Below are positions 17,875-26,151 of a stretch of DNA of 64,000 nucleotides, piece by piece; within the stretch, counting starts at the first letter, position 1; every line of letters starts with the position of its first letter. The stretch covers positions 310,001 to 374,000 of the forward strand of contig NZ_BEXF01000004.1 of NCBI RefSeq assembly GCF_002897295.1, read 5' to 3'. Under the pieces are notes generated by a model. That model saw only the letters and a list, made by a program, of their open reading frames with translations. It was not told the origin of the DNA and made no database searches. The stretch comes from Brevibacillus reuszeri (GTDB lineage Bacteria > Bacillota > Bacilli > Brevibacillales > Brevibacillaceae). The position numbers and the translations under genes were made by a program.

Positions 17875-18195
17875 ATGGATCAGGCAAAACAACCTCAGAT
17901 AGTGATCACCGTCTGGGAAGGGAACAAGCAGCAGCAATTCTATGCGTCGCGCGGGGAGAACCTGCTAATGGCACTCGTGCGTGCCAAGCTGCCCGTATCA
18001 TTTTTCTGTACGACAGGCAAGTGCAGATCGTGTATGCTGCGCCTGCAAGCTCCAGAAGGCTCTGTCTCCTTCGCGTCTGAAACCGAGCAATATCGACTAG
18101 GGAAGGAAGCCCTTGAAAAAGGGTACCGCCTAGCGTGTCAGGTATATCTGAGCGGTCCGTTGACCGTCTATTTGGATGCACCTGCCTCCGTATGA
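17875..18195 (+). CDS. Plant-type 2Fe-2S ferredoxin
   Basis: A 106-residue electron carrier with the plant/vertebrate ferredoxin cysteine pattern C45-x4-C50-x2-C53-x34-C88 that holds one 2Fe-2S cluster. There is no reductase domain and no dedicated partner gene beside it; it sits 41 bases after the DUF350 gene with GGGAGGGAGAG before the ATG, so the two are probably co-transcribed. The partner enzyme is unknown. The fold is clear from the cluster motif and the YRLACQVYLSGPLTVYL end. Confidence 0.88.
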   Translation: MDQAKQPQIVITVWEGNKQQQFYASRGENLLMALVRAKLPVSFFCTTGKCRSCMLRLQAPEGSVSFASETEQYRLGKEALEKGYRLACQVYLSGPLTVYLDAPASV

Positions 18196-18209
18196 AAAAG
18201 AAACCCTTA

Positions 18210-18238
18210 TTGAACGATATTTTAATCAAGAGTATAAT
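18210..18238 (+). promoter_or_regulatory. Sigma-A promoter before the 24-codon gene and sugar dehydrogenase
   Basis: TTGAAC (18210-18215), 17 bases, TATAAT (18233-18238); start predicted near 18245. It begins only 15 bases after the ferredoxin stop. Confidence 0.8.
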
Positions 18239-18289
18239 TAGGATTTGGCAGAGGCCAAGCCTAGACTATGAGCATGGGGAGGAACCGCC

Positions 18290-18364
18290 TTGGAAACTTT
18301 ATACAAGGTCCTCATAGGATTGTGCGTCGTATTTATTGCAGCAGGTGTTTACTACCTGTCGTAG
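18290..18364 (+). CDS. 24-residue single-helix membrane peptide (small ORF)
   Basis: TTG 18290 follows GGGGAGGA by about seven bases and opens a 24-codon frame ending with TAG at 18362-18364. The peptide is METLYKVLIGLCVVFIAAGV followed by YYLS: one hydrophobic helix from about residue 7 to 22 with a short polar N-terminus. It lies right behind a good promoter and ahead of the nucleotide-sugar dehydrogenase gene, so it is likely expressed. I do not recognise the family. The good promoter, ribosome site and clean transmembrane composition make a real gene more likely than chance; conservation was not tested. Confidence 0.55.
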   Translation: METLYKVLIGLCVVFIAAGVYYLS

Positions 18365-18441
18365 CAGTTTGTAACCTGGCCGTGTAACTATTCGTAGTTG
18401 CCTGGACCTTACCTAGAGAACGTGAAAGAGGAGATACGAGA

Positions 18442-19740
18442 ATGACTCAGCCTGTACGCGTAGCTGTTGTAGGATTGGGGTTTGTTGGCTTACCGTTGGC
18501 GCTTACCTACGCTATGAAGGGAGCAAATGTCGTCGGTGTCGATGTCGTACCTCACGTTGTTGATGAGATCAATGCGGCCCGTTCCCATCACCTGGAGTCC
18601 TATCAGGGAAAGACACTTGCAGAAATTCTTCGCGAGCAAATTGAAGCAAAACGCTTCCGCGCGACGACTTCTTATGAAGAGGCTGCAGCGGAGGTAAATC
18701 ATTATATTGTAACAGCAGGCTTGCCCGTTCATAATGGCGATCCTGACCTTGGACCGTTGAAAAACTGTGCGCACACCTTGGGGAGCGTACTAAAAAAAGG
18801 CGATTCGGTCATGATTCGCAGTACAGTCGTACCAGGAACAACCCAAGAGGTAATCCTGCCTATTTTGGAAGAAGTGAGCGGTCTTACAGCAGGTGTTGAT
18901 TTTTTCCTGACCTATTGCTCAGAGCGCATTGCCGAAGGACGAGCTTTCGAGGAGTTCATCCATATGCCGCTTGTACTCGGCGGAATTAATGAGGAAAGCG
19001 TGGCAAAAGGAAAAGAGCTGCTCTCCTTTATTAATGAAACAGAAATTACGATTTCGGACATTCGCGTTGTAGAAACAGCGAAGGTCATTGAAAATATTCA
19101 GCGCGACGTAAATATTGCAATGGTTCAGGAATTCGCCCGTTTTTCCGAGGCGTTTGGCATCGATACATTTGAGCTGATCAAGGTTGCCAATACACATACG
19201 CGTGTGAACCTATTGACGCCAGGACCGGGTGTAGGCGGCTTCTGCTTGCCTAATGCACTTTACTATCTCCAACCAAAAGCACGCGAGCTGGACGTGGCAC
19301 TGCCGCTGATGCAGCAAGCTCGCTGCACGAATGACGCTGTTCCTGAGGTATTGATCGGCATGCTGGAAAAAGCATTGCAAGAAAAAGGCAAGACACTGGC
19401 AGGCAGCCACGTAGCTGTTTTGGGGATGGCGATGAAGGACTTCTCCAATGATGACCGTGTCAGCCCTGTTCATGACATGATCAAGCTTCTTTTGGCAAAG
19501 GGCGTAGATGTGCGTTCGTACGATCCAGCTGTGCCGACTGTATACGAGCACAAGACAAGCAGTCTGGAGCAAGCAGTCAAAGGAGCAGACGCATTATTCC
19601 TGACAGCTGTACAAAAAGAATTTGCAGAAGCAGACTGGGCGGCTATCGCAAGCCAAATGGCTGACTCCCCCATCCTGTTCGATACGAAAAACCGCATCTC
19701 GGGCGAATTGCCAAGCCATGCTACGTTGATTCGTATCTAA
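18442..19740 (+). CDS. Nucleotide-sugar (UDP-sugar) dehydrogenase
   Basis: A 432-residue NAD-dependent enzyme that oxidises the C6 hydroxyl of a UDP-hexose to a uronate, feeding acidic cell-surface polysaccharide. N-terminal Rossmann domain with GLGFVGLPLA at 11-20, central dimer helix with AKVIENIQRDVNIAMVQE, catalytic GPGVGGFC with Cys268, and a C-terminal UDP-binding domain. Length and motifs fit the WecC/VpsB/TuaD superfamily; UDP-Glc, UDP-GlcNAc and UDP-ManNAc cannot be told apart. The usual GGHC is GGFC here. Start ATG 18442 follows AAAGAGGAG. It probably shares the promoter at 18210. Confidence 0.9.
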   Translation: MTQPVRVAVVGLGFVGLPLALTYAMKGANVVGVDVVPHVVDEINAARSHHLESYQGKTLAEILREQIEAKRFRATTSYEEAAAEVNHYIVTAGLPVHNGDPDLGPLKNCAHTLGSVLKKGDSVMIRSTVVPGTTQEVILPILEEVSGLTAGVDFFLTYCSERIAEGRAFEEFIHMPLVLGGINEESVAKGKELLSFINETEITISDIRVVETAKVIENIQRDVNIAMVQEFARFSEAFGIDTFELIKVANTHTRVNLLTPGPGVGGFCLPNALYYLQPKARELDVALPLMQQARCTNDAVPEVLIGMLEKALQEKGKTLAGSHVAVLGMAMKDFSNDDRVSPVHDMIKLLLAKGVDVRSYDPAVPTVYEHKTSSLEQAVKGADALFLTAVQKEFAEADWAAIASQMADSPILFDTKNRISGELPSHATLIRI

Positions 19741-19771
19741 GCTGCGCAAACGATTCAAGAGACTCTTACCG

Positions 19772-19817
19772 AAAACTTCTATAAACGTGCTACGGTGCGT
19801 TTATAGAAGTTTTTTTT
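19772..19817 (+). terminator. Terminator after the sugar dehydrogenase
   Basis: A 16-bp stem (AAAACTTCTATAAACG with CGTTTATAGAAGTTTT) around a 10-base loop, followed by T8. Very strong. Confidence 0.93.
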
Positions 19818-19899
19818 GCAAAAAAAAGTTTGCAAACAAGTGAACGATTCAAAGTGAGAGAGCCAATACATGGTGTATACAATTTCAGGGGGCCCTCCG

Positions 19900-20487
19900 A
19901 TGAATGATCAAATGTTGGACATATGGCTGGACCGATTGAGGGATGGAGACCAGGAAGCATTTGAAGTGGTTTACAGCCTGACGCGTACGAAAATCTACGG
20001 TACGGTGGCAGCCATGGTCAGTAATAAAGAAGATGTACACGATATCGTAAACGAAATTTACTATCAGCTGTGGAGAGCGTTGCCGAGCTACGACCGCAAC
20101 AGGCCGTTTCTCTTCTGGCTGAATGGGATTGTCATCAGGCAAGTCAAAAACTGGCGTAGACAAATTTGGAGAAGATTCCGTTTGCTTGAGCGCAAAAACC
20201 TCTTGCGTGAAGAACCACATGTCGAGACGCCGGATGAACCTTTGCTGGAAACAGAAGCATCACAAGAAATGCAACGCGCGATTATGGCACTGCCTTTTAA
20301 GCTGAGGATCGTCATTATCTATCGGTATTACTACGAGTACTCTTACGATCAGATTGGCGAATTGCTTCAGATTCCATCAGGTACTGCCAAATCGAGAAGT
20401 CATCTGGCGTTAAAGCGCATACGAGCATGGTTCGACACCGAAATGGACGGGGAGGAACTCCAACAATGTCTATCTCCAAAAAGCTGA
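19900..20487 (+). CDS. ECF-like RNA polymerase sigma factor
   Basis: A 195-residue sigma-70 family protein with region 2 (about 5-75: LDRLRDGDQEAFEVVYSLT, then DVHDIVNEIYYQLWRALPSYD) and region 4 (about 130-180: LPFKLRIVIIYRYYYEYSYDQIGELLQIPSGTAKSRSH, HTH included, here read in parts). It would direct RNA polymerase to a small stress regulon. ATG 19900 is chosen with AGGGGG upstream; a GTG/ATG at 19870 lacks a site. It overlaps the next gene by 22 bases, so the DUF4179 protein is its likely anti-sigma factor. No clear ECF promoter was seen upstream. Confidence 0.88.
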   Translation: MNDQMLDIWLDRLRDGDQEAFEVVYSLTRTKIYGTVAAMVSNKEDVHDIVNEIYYQLWRALPSYDRNRPFLFWLNGIVIRQVKNWRRQIWRRFRLLERKNLLREEPHVETPDEPLLETEASQEMQRAIMALPFKLRIVIIYRYYYEYSYDQIGELLQIPSGTAKSRSHLALKRIRAWFDTEMDGEELQQCLSPKS

Positions 20488-21245
20488 AAAAATCATTAGT
20501 AAACCAAATAGAGAAAACCGTGGTACCAGAAGAGCTCGATGAACAAATTAGAGCATCCTTTCATCGCTACCACGAAAAAAAGGAGAAGTTTTCGATGAAA
20601 AAAAGAGTCCTAACGATATGCTTGGCTGCTGCTATCTTGCTTCCAACAGGCGTGTACGCCGCACTGAACAGCTCCTCTTATTTTACGGGAGAGAACAATT
20701 TGAATGGTCTGGTCAATGAGGGTGTCAAACGAGCGGTAAGCGAGGGTCTGTCTGTCCCGATGGATCAAAAAATAACGGATCAAGGCATTTCCATTCATAT
20801 TAAAGAAGTGTACGTAGAGGATACGAAAATCCTCATCCATTACAGTATTGAAAAAGAAGATGGAAAGTTGGTTCCTTTTGAATTCGATACAACAGGCCTT
20901 GATGTGATCTCGAGCGAGCCAGAGGACGGCAAGTATACGGAGAACCCAACCTACCAGGAAAAAGGCTTAGAAGGATTTAGTGTATTGAGCTTTATCGGAA
21001 CGGATCGGGAAGACAACCTTCCATACTATTTGACAGATGCTGACGGCAAAGAAATCATTACCGGAATTGCGGATCATGATCGACCAGAAGGCATTCTTGC
21101 GTTTGTGACAGATGGAAGCAAGCTGCCGCAGTCGATTACGCTGAACATCGATGCCAATCGGATTGGGAAAACAAAAGGAAGCTGGAAGGGCAAGGTCGTC
21201 ATCGATCAAAGCAAAGCCAAGGAAGCGACAGAGGTCGCGAAGTAA
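20466..21245 (+). CDS. DUF4179 membrane protein, probable anti-sigma factor
   Basis: A 259-residue protein: cytoplasmic N-terminus of about 42 residues rich in charged residues, one transmembrane helix at about 43-61 (VLTICLAAAILLPTGVYAAL), then an extracytoplasmic domain of DUF4179 type. DUF4179 proteins are often paired with ECF sigma factors and act as their membrane anti-sigma factors. The 22-base overlap with the sigma gene and the topology support this. ATG 20466 follows GGGGAGGA. The N-terminus does not show an obvious zinc-binding anti-sigma motif (no HxxxCxxC). Confidence 0.78.
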   Translation: MSISKKLKKSLVNQIEKTVVPEELDEQIRASFHRYHEKKEKFSMKKRVLTICLAAAILLPTGVYAALNSSSYFTGENNLNGLVNEGVKRAVSEGLSVPMDQKITDQGISIHIKEVYVEDTKILIHYSIEKEDGKLVPFEFDTTGLDVISSEPEDGKYTENPTYQEKGLEGFSVLSFIGTDREDNLPYYLTDADGKEIITGIADHDRPEGILAFVTDGSKLPQSITLNIDANRIGKTKGSWKGKVVIDQSKAKEATEVAK

Positions 21246-21348
21246 TGAAATGCTTGGAAAAAAGTATAAGAACTAGTTTAGCCGGGGATACTAGCAGGGT
21301 AAGACAAAATTTCAACTTCATGTTATGGGTACATGCTAGGAGGCTAAA

Positions 21349-21549
21349 ATGGAACGTGGTAAAGTAAAGTGGTTTAACAGTGAAAAAGGCTTTGGTTTTA
21401 TTGAGCGAGAGGGCGGCGAGGATGTATTCGTACATTTCTCCGCAATTCAGGGCGACGGATTTAAAACATTGGACGAGGGGCAAGAGGTTACTTTTGACGT
21501 AGAAAATGGTCAGCGTGGTCCTCAAGCGACGAACGTTCAAAAAGTATAA
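21349..21549 (+). CDS. cspB: Cold-shock protein (CspA/CspB family)
   Basis: A 66-residue single cold-shock domain with both RNA-binding motifs, [13 protein letters not shown] (RNP1 area) and VFVHFSAI (RNP2). It binds single-stranded nucleic acid and melts RNA structure. The ribosome site CTAGGAGG is perfect. The leader between the previous gene and the ATG is about 100 bases and may carry regulation as in other csp genes, though no cold-box was identified. Which csp paralogue it is cannot be told. Terminator directly follows. Confidence 0.95.
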   Translation: MERGKVKWFNSEKGFGFIEREGGEDVFVHFSAIQGDGFKTLDEGQEVTFDVENGQRGPQATNVQKV

Positions 21550-21562
21550 AAACGACACCGAC

Positions 21563-21594
21563 AAACAGACTCAGTTGATGAGTCTGTTTTTTTT
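21563..21594 (+). terminator. Terminator after cspB
   Basis: Stem ACAGACTCA/TGAGTCTGT, 5-base loop, then eight T. Confidence 0.92.
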
Positions 21595-21718
21595 CTTGGA
21601 GAAGTGAACGAATGCACTAGCGCATATTTTGTGCGCGGATATACCATGTCCCACACGCTTTGTCCGCCTTTCGCATTATCATAAGAATAGATGTCTTGTT
21701 GATAAAGGAATGAGCAGC

Positions 21719-22318
21719 ATGGCGCGTAATAAGGGCAAGCTAACGGTTATTTACCAAAACGGAAAGAGACGCATGGTTGTAAAAACTCCCTTCGATGGCA
21801 GCAAAAGAATCGTAGTTGTGCTCAATAGTCAATTTACAAATGCTCCAAACACCACACAAATTTCAAGTGGGGCGGGACGAAGCAGTGCGGCTGGGAACGA
21901 TGCGGCTATTGCTTCGTCGAACACAGAGCAACAACAAAGTGTTGGGGCTGGGGGACGTGCGAAAAATACGGGGATGAGGGGCAAGCAATCAGAACCCGGC
22001 AAGCATCGGAAGGCAAAAAATGGAAAAGAAGATGTCATTATCATTAACGACCAGGTAGTGAAGCTGGCGAAAAGTCAAAGGGGCGCATCAGCTACACAGG
22101 TGGCAGGTGGTGGCGGAACTTACAGCACTGGCGGTACCAATGCAGCGATCGAGAGCGCAAATACAAAGCAGCAGCATGCAGTTGGCGGGGGACCCGGCTC
22201 ACGAGCATCGAATAGTGGTATGAACAACAGGCAAAAAGAAAGTGCAGGCACGAAAGCAAAGCGAAAAGCAAAAGCCGCAAGAAAACGGCAAGCACGACCG
22301 AAGAGAAGACGAAAGTAA
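21719..22318 (+). CDS. Unrecognised basic protein with an internal duplication
   Basis: A 199-residue protein I do not recognise. It has two copies of a Gly/Asn/Gln-rich unit: residues about 45-85 contain NDAAIASSNTEQQQSVGAGG then NTGMR, and about 125-165 contain TNAAIESANTKQQHAVGGGP then NSGMNN. Each is preceded by a short beta-type segment (LTVIYQNGKRRMVV; DVIIINDQVVKL). The C-terminal 25 residues are almost all Lys, Arg and Ala. Start ATG 21719 is chosen over 21710 because AAAGGA lies 9 bases upstream. Composition recalls spore coat or exosporium proteins, but that is only inference from composition in a spore former. Confidence 0.65.
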   Translation: MARNKGKLTVIYQNGKRRMVVKTPFDGSKRIVVVLNSQFTNAPNTTQISSGAGRSSAAGNDAAIASSNTEQQQSVGAGGRAKNTGMRGKQSEPGKHRKAKNGKEDVIIINDQVVKLAKSQRGASATQVAGGGGTYSTGGTNAAIESANTKQQHAVGGGPGSRASNSGMNNRQKESAGTKAKRKAKAARKRQARPKRRRK

Positions 22319-22323
22319 TGGAA

Positions 22324-22374
22324 AAAAGGAGAGCAAAGCCAAGGTAGTTAACAAGGCTATGCTCTCCTTTTCGC
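22324..22374. terminator. Terminator between the basic repeat protein and dppA
   Basis: Stem AAAGGAGAGC/GCTCTCCTTT with an inner AGCC/GGCT pair; T-rich on both sides, so probably serves both convergent genes. Confidence 0.8.
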
Positions 22375-22384
22375 TTTCTTTCAA

Positions 22385-23212
22385 TTAGAAAAACTCAGCG
22401 CCACCAGCAAGATTCAGCATAGCACGCATCGTTGTATACATATCCTGCTGGTTGGCAGCGTTGTAGTACACCGTGTTTGTTTCTGTCTCGTAGCGAGTAC
22501 CTGGAACAATAGCTGCAAACTCAGCTTGTCCGGCATGAGAGAATTCAATCGCAAGCTCCAGGGGAAGTGCTGTGTGGTACGGCTGGATTTGCTTCACATT
22601 GCCAAGCGCCAGAGCAGTTTGGCGTTTCAGCTCGGCAGTGGCTTCCTCGCGGGATAAACAGATAGCTGCTGTCCGTGACACGGCTTCTTTTACGATGGCG
22701 GTATGGATGCCAGGAATCAGCTCAGACGCTTCTTTGGCGATGAGGTTATCACCAGAAACCATCACGACAGGAACGTTATACATACCTGCATAAGCAGCGT
22801 TAAATCCGAATTCGCCCACGATTTGACCATTGATATACATGTTGCGGATGACACCTGACATGGTGTGGCTGAGAACACCTGGAATACCTTGGCGTGTATG
22901 ATAGCCGATGAACATCGCTGCATCAAAGCTCTCGTCCAGGCCATGTACCATGGAAGAATCACGAGGCGAACCGGCCAATAGCTTTGCTTTTGGATGCAGA
23001 GATTCCCACAAAATATTGTTCATCGTGTTGTGACTGTCAGAAACCAGAATTTCTGTCACTCCACTTTCGAGAGCGGCTTCAATAACAGCGTTAGCGTCAG
23101 TTGTCATGAATTGGCGTCCACGCTGATAATTGACTCCGGAATCAGGGTTGATATAGCTGGTGTCAACAATGCCGGAGATACCTTCCATGTCTACTGATAA
23201 AAATAGCTTCAT
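22385..23212 (-). CDS. dppA: D-aminopeptidase of the M55 family (DppA-like)
   Basis: A 275-residue zinc peptidase that releases N-terminal D-amino acids from short peptides such as those from peptidoglycan. It has SVDMEGISG near the N-terminus (Asp and Glu metal ligands), VSDSHNTMNN, FIGYHTRQG and EFGFNAAYAG, the M55 metal and active-site motifs. The start is taken at the inner ATG (minus strand, 23212), seven bases behind GAGAGGA; the ATG at 23221 abuts that site. In B. subtilis dppA heads a dipeptide ABC operon; here it is alone. It may recycle wall peptides. Confidence 0.88.
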   Translation of the reverse strand: MKLFLSVDMEGISGIVDTSYINPDSGVNYQRGRQFMTTDANAVIEAALESGVTEILVSDSHNTMNNILWESLHPKAKLLAGSPRDSSMVHGLDESFDAAMFIGYHTRQGIPGVLSHTMSGVIRNMYINGQIVGEFGFNAAYAGMYNVPVVMVSGDNLIAKEASELIPGIHTAIVKEAVSRTAAICLSREEATAELKRQTALALGNVKQIQPYHTALPLELAIEFSHAGQAEFAAIVPGTRYETETNTVYYNAANQQDMYTTMRAMLNLAGGAEFF

Positions 23213-23320
23213 CTTTTTCATCCTCTCACATGCGAATCAAAAATCGTTCCAATTCTATGTAACCAGATTGCGAGAAAGTAGGCAACCATGAAAACTGATT
23301 CTTCAAACAAAAGCAGCAAG

Positions 23321-23359
23321 GAAAAAAGCACGACAACGCTGCAAAAAGCGAGTCGTGCT
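23321..23359 (-). terminator. Terminator of the minus-strand glycosyltransferase
   Basis: On the minus strand: GCACGAC...GTCGTGC stem followed by TTTTTTC, directly after the stop codon. Confidence 0.85.
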
Positions 23360-23360
23360 C

Positions 23361-24497
23361 TTATTGCTTCAATAGCCTGCGGTAGAGGGCAACAATTTTT
23401 TCGGTCATTTGCTGGATCGTGAACGTATCCTCGACTTTTTTCAAAGCGCGGCTTGCGAGTCGGTCGCGCAGCTCTTCAGAACCGTACAGCTCTTGCATGG
23501 CGCTCGCCAATAAGCCGGGATTGCCGGGTTCGACGACTAAGCCGGTCTCCCCTTGAAAGACGAATTCCTTCACACCACCCACATTGCTTGCGACTACAGG
23601 CACCTCCGAAGCCATAGCCTCGATGATTGTGTAGCCAAGCCCTTCGTACAGGGAAGAATGAACAAAGCCGTCTAGCGCATGAAGACATGTTGGGATATCC
23701 TGGCGAAAGCCAGTAAACCGGACATGGGACTCCAAATTCAGCTCTCGTACCTTTGCTTCCAAAAGGCCTCGCTCGGCCCCGTCGCCAATCATGACGAGAA
23801 AAGGAGCTTTTTCCTCCTCACGCACAACCTGTGCAAATGCATCGAGAAGAATAGGCAGTCCTTTAACCGGAACGAAGCGAGCTACCGTACCGAATAAAAA
23901 GACGTCATCGGGAATGTTCCATTCTGCACGCAGCCGGCTTCGATCGGAAGCGCGGCTCTGCTCTTGGCGGTAAGGAGATATGTCCATCCCGTTGTAGATG
24001 ACACTGACATCAGAGGCAGGAACACCTTGTCCGCGAAGATTTTCAGCGAGAGCCCTACTAACGGCTATATAATGCCGATTCCAGAGTCTGGTTCCTCGTT
24101 CCATGGTACTCACGATCACATAGGCAAGTGCGCTCGAATAATCGTAACGCAGGGCACTGTGAACGGTCGTCACGAGGGGCACATTCATACCGCGTGTGGC
24201 CAGACGTGAAAAAAAGTTGGCTTTAATTCCATGCGTATGAATGATAGCCGGTTGAAACGAGAAAAACGTACTCCGCAGGGCACGGAGCAATCGTACATCG
24301 AATCGACCGAATTGATTCAGTGTGATGACCGTAATTCCTGCTTCTCGCAGTTTGCTCGCAAAAAGAGAGTCATAGAAACAAACTACCGCTACCTCTACTT
24401 CGTCGACAGGGAAGGTAGAGACCAAATTCAGTATATGTTGTTCCGCACCGCCAAATTCCCCCCCGCCAATCACGTGGAGGACTCGTAATTTGCTCAT
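23361..24497 (-). CDS. Glycosyltransferase family 4
   Basis: A 378-residue GT-B enzyme. The N-terminal domain (residues 1-180, VIGGGEFGGAEQHILNLV, HTHGIKANFFSRLA) binds the acceptor and a GT4-type C-terminal domain (185-375) binds the nucleotide sugar, with FGTVARFVPVKGLPILL and the E-x7-E element SLYEGLGYTIIEAMASEVPVV (read in parts). It would transfer one sugar in the building of a cell-surface polysaccharide. It is divergent from the second glycosyltransferase at 24701. Donor and acceptor are unknown. Confidence 0.9.
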   Translation of the reverse strand: MSKLRVLHVIGGGEFGGAEQHILNLVSTFPVDEVEVAVVCFYDSLFASKLREAGITVITLNQFGRFDVRLLRALRSTFFSFQPAIIHTHGIKANFFSRLATRGMNVPLVTTVHSALRYDYSSALAYVIVSTMERGTRLWNRHYIAVSRALAENLRGQGVPASDVSVIYNGMDISPYRQEQSRASDRSRLRAEWNIPDDVFLFGTVARFVPVKGLPILLDAFAQVVREEEKAPFLVMIGDGAERGLLEAKVRELNLESHVRFTGFRQDIPTCLHALDGFVHSSLYEGLGYTIIEAMASEVPVVASNVGGVKEFVFQGETGLVVEPGNPGLLASAMQELYGSEELRDRLASRALKKVEDTFTIQQMTEKIVALYRRLLKQ

Positions 24498-24700
24498 GTA
24501 AATTCACCCGAATCGTAATAAGAAAACCTCGATCGCAGTGGGCGCATATATAAAAAAAGCGCCTCTGTTCAAGAGGAAAGATATGCCGAAACAAAACAAA
24601 GCCATTTTCACTATAGCAGATGCAAGGTAGATTCGCAATAAGACAGCACTTGTGGTATCGTTTATGATGGAAAAAGACAACGTGAAGGACGGTTACAAAA

Positions 24701-26065
24701 ATGAATACGCGCAATGTGTTGATTATATGCTACAACTTCCCTCCAATCGGTGGTGGCGGCGTCCCGCGGCCACTCAAAATGGCAAAATATTTGGGGGAAT
24801 ACGGCTGGGGAGTGCATGTCCTTACAGTCGATCCTACCTACCATGCTACATTAGATCCGTCCTTGCTGGCGCAATTGCCTAGTGAGGTGAAAATTCATCG
24901 GGCAAAGGAGATGTCCGTGTTCCCCCGGGGTGGACAAGCACAGCCTGGCACTGCCAATGCCAATGCTGCTGCGGGTGATGGCGCCGCTGCCCCTCGTGCC
25001 TCTATGAAGTCGGTACTCAAAAAGCAGCTCGTTCAGGTATTAAAAAAGGCGAAGCCGTATTTGATGATTCCCGATGATCAAATACTGTGGATGCCAGGTG
25101 CGCTTAAGCTGGGTCGGGAAATCATGCGTCGTGAAAAGATCGATGTCATTTTTTCGACCTCAGGTCCCGTAACGAATCATATTGTGGCACGCAGGCTGGC
25201 AAGTGAGTTTTCTTGCAAATGGGTAGCGGATTTCCGTGATCCCTGGACGCAAAACATGCATACATCAGGGATTGCCTGGCGCGAAAAATGGGAACAGCGG
25301 ATGGAGGAGCAGGTCATGGCTGACGCCGATGCGGTCACCACAGTCACGGCGACATTTGCAACGAACTTCCTGAAGAAGCACAAGCAGAGGATCAAGCGTA
25401 TGGAGCTTATCTACAACGGTTTCGATCAGGCGGATTTTGAAGGATTAGAGCCAACCTATGAAGAGCCTGGCAAATTCCATGCCGTATATGCAGGCATCCT
25501 ATACCAAAAAAGAAATCCTCGTCTTCTCCTGCAGGCGATTCGGGAATTGATCGATGAGGGGGAAGTCAATCAAAAGGATCTCTTGCTCAGCTTTGCCGGT
25601 GTCTTCGATTATCCGGGTTATTCCGAAAATCGCGACTGTGTGGAAGCGCTCGGACTTGGTGATAATGTCCGGTTGCTCGGAAATCTGCCCCACAAGCAGG
25701 CGCTGGGACTGATGAAGGGGGCAGATGCACTGCTATTAATTGGCGATGTCTCTGCCGATGCTGGTGCCTATATACCGGGCAAGCTCTATGAGTACATGGG
25801 TATCGGAAACCCGATCCTCGCGCTGAACAAGCCAGGCGAAGCGACAGAGATCATTAAAAACTTCCGCTTGGGACAGGTAGCAGATCCTGAACAAAAGGAT
25901 GCGATCAAGCAAGCGTATCTGGAGCTGTACAAGGAATGGAAGATAAGTGGTCAAACGAATGGGGAAGATCGCGGAGCGGACTTTGCCGAGAGGGTTAGAC
26001 CGTATGAGCGCCGCGAACAAGCGAGACAGCTCGCAAAGCTGATGGATGAATTGATCTCCAAATAA
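24701..26065 (+). CDS. Glycosyltransferase (GT4-like) with low-complexity linker
   Basis: A 454-residue GT-B glycosyltransferase: N-terminal CYNFPPIGGGGVPRPLKMAKYL (typical of the Glyco_transf_4 'FPP' subgroup in bacteria), WVADFRDPWTQN, and a C-terminal domain with YAGILYQKRNPRLLL, GNLPHKQALGLM and PGKLYEYMGIGNPILAL. Residues about 76-103 are an Ala/Gly/Pro/Asn-rich insertion not expected in the fold. It is probably part of the envelope polysaccharide set. ATG 24701 has only a modest ribosome site (GGACGG). A terminator follows. Confidence 0.88.
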   Translation: MNTRNVLIICYNFPPIGGGGVPRPLKMAKYLGEYGWGVHVLTVDPTYHATLDPSLLAQLPSEVKIHRAKEMSVFPRGGQAQPGTANANAAAGDGAAAPRASMKSVLKKQLVQVLKKAKPYLMIPDDQILWMPGALKLGREIMRREKIDVIFSTSGPVTNHIVARRLASEFSCKWVADFRDPWTQNMHTSGIAWREKWEQRMEEQVMADADAVTTVTATFATNFLKKHKQRIKRMELIYNGFDQADFEGLEPTYEEPGKFHAVYAGILYQKRNPRLLLQAIRELIDEGEVNQKDLLLSFAGVFDYPGYSENRDCVEALGLGDNVRLLGNLPHKQALGLMKGADALLLIGDVSADAGAYIPGKLYEYMGIGNPILALNKPGEATEIIKNFRLGQVADPEQKDAIKQAYLELYKEWKISGQTNGEDRGADFAERVRPYERREQARQLAKLMDELISK

Positions 26066-26079
26066 AAAAAGGAAAGCAA

Positions 26080-26115
26080 GCCTCGGAGCCGCCAGTGGTT
26101 GCGGGGCATTTTTTT
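26080..26115 (+). terminator. Terminator after the GT at 24701
   Basis: GCCTCG pairs with CGGGGC (one G-T), followed by ATTTTTTT. Confidence 0.7.
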
Positions 26116-26151
26116 CACAAAAAACCATTGTGGGTGAGATGAAAGGTGAAC

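Noticed and set aside
21800..22318. Collagen-like or silk-like repeat
   Set aside because: There are only two degenerate copies and no Gly-X-Y periodicity, so it was called an unrecognised duplicated protein instead.
24583..24630. 15-codon ORF before the glycosyltransferase at 24701
   Set aside because: AGAGGAAAG precedes the ATG, but the peptide has no structure of note and the gap is short; chance cannot be excluded.
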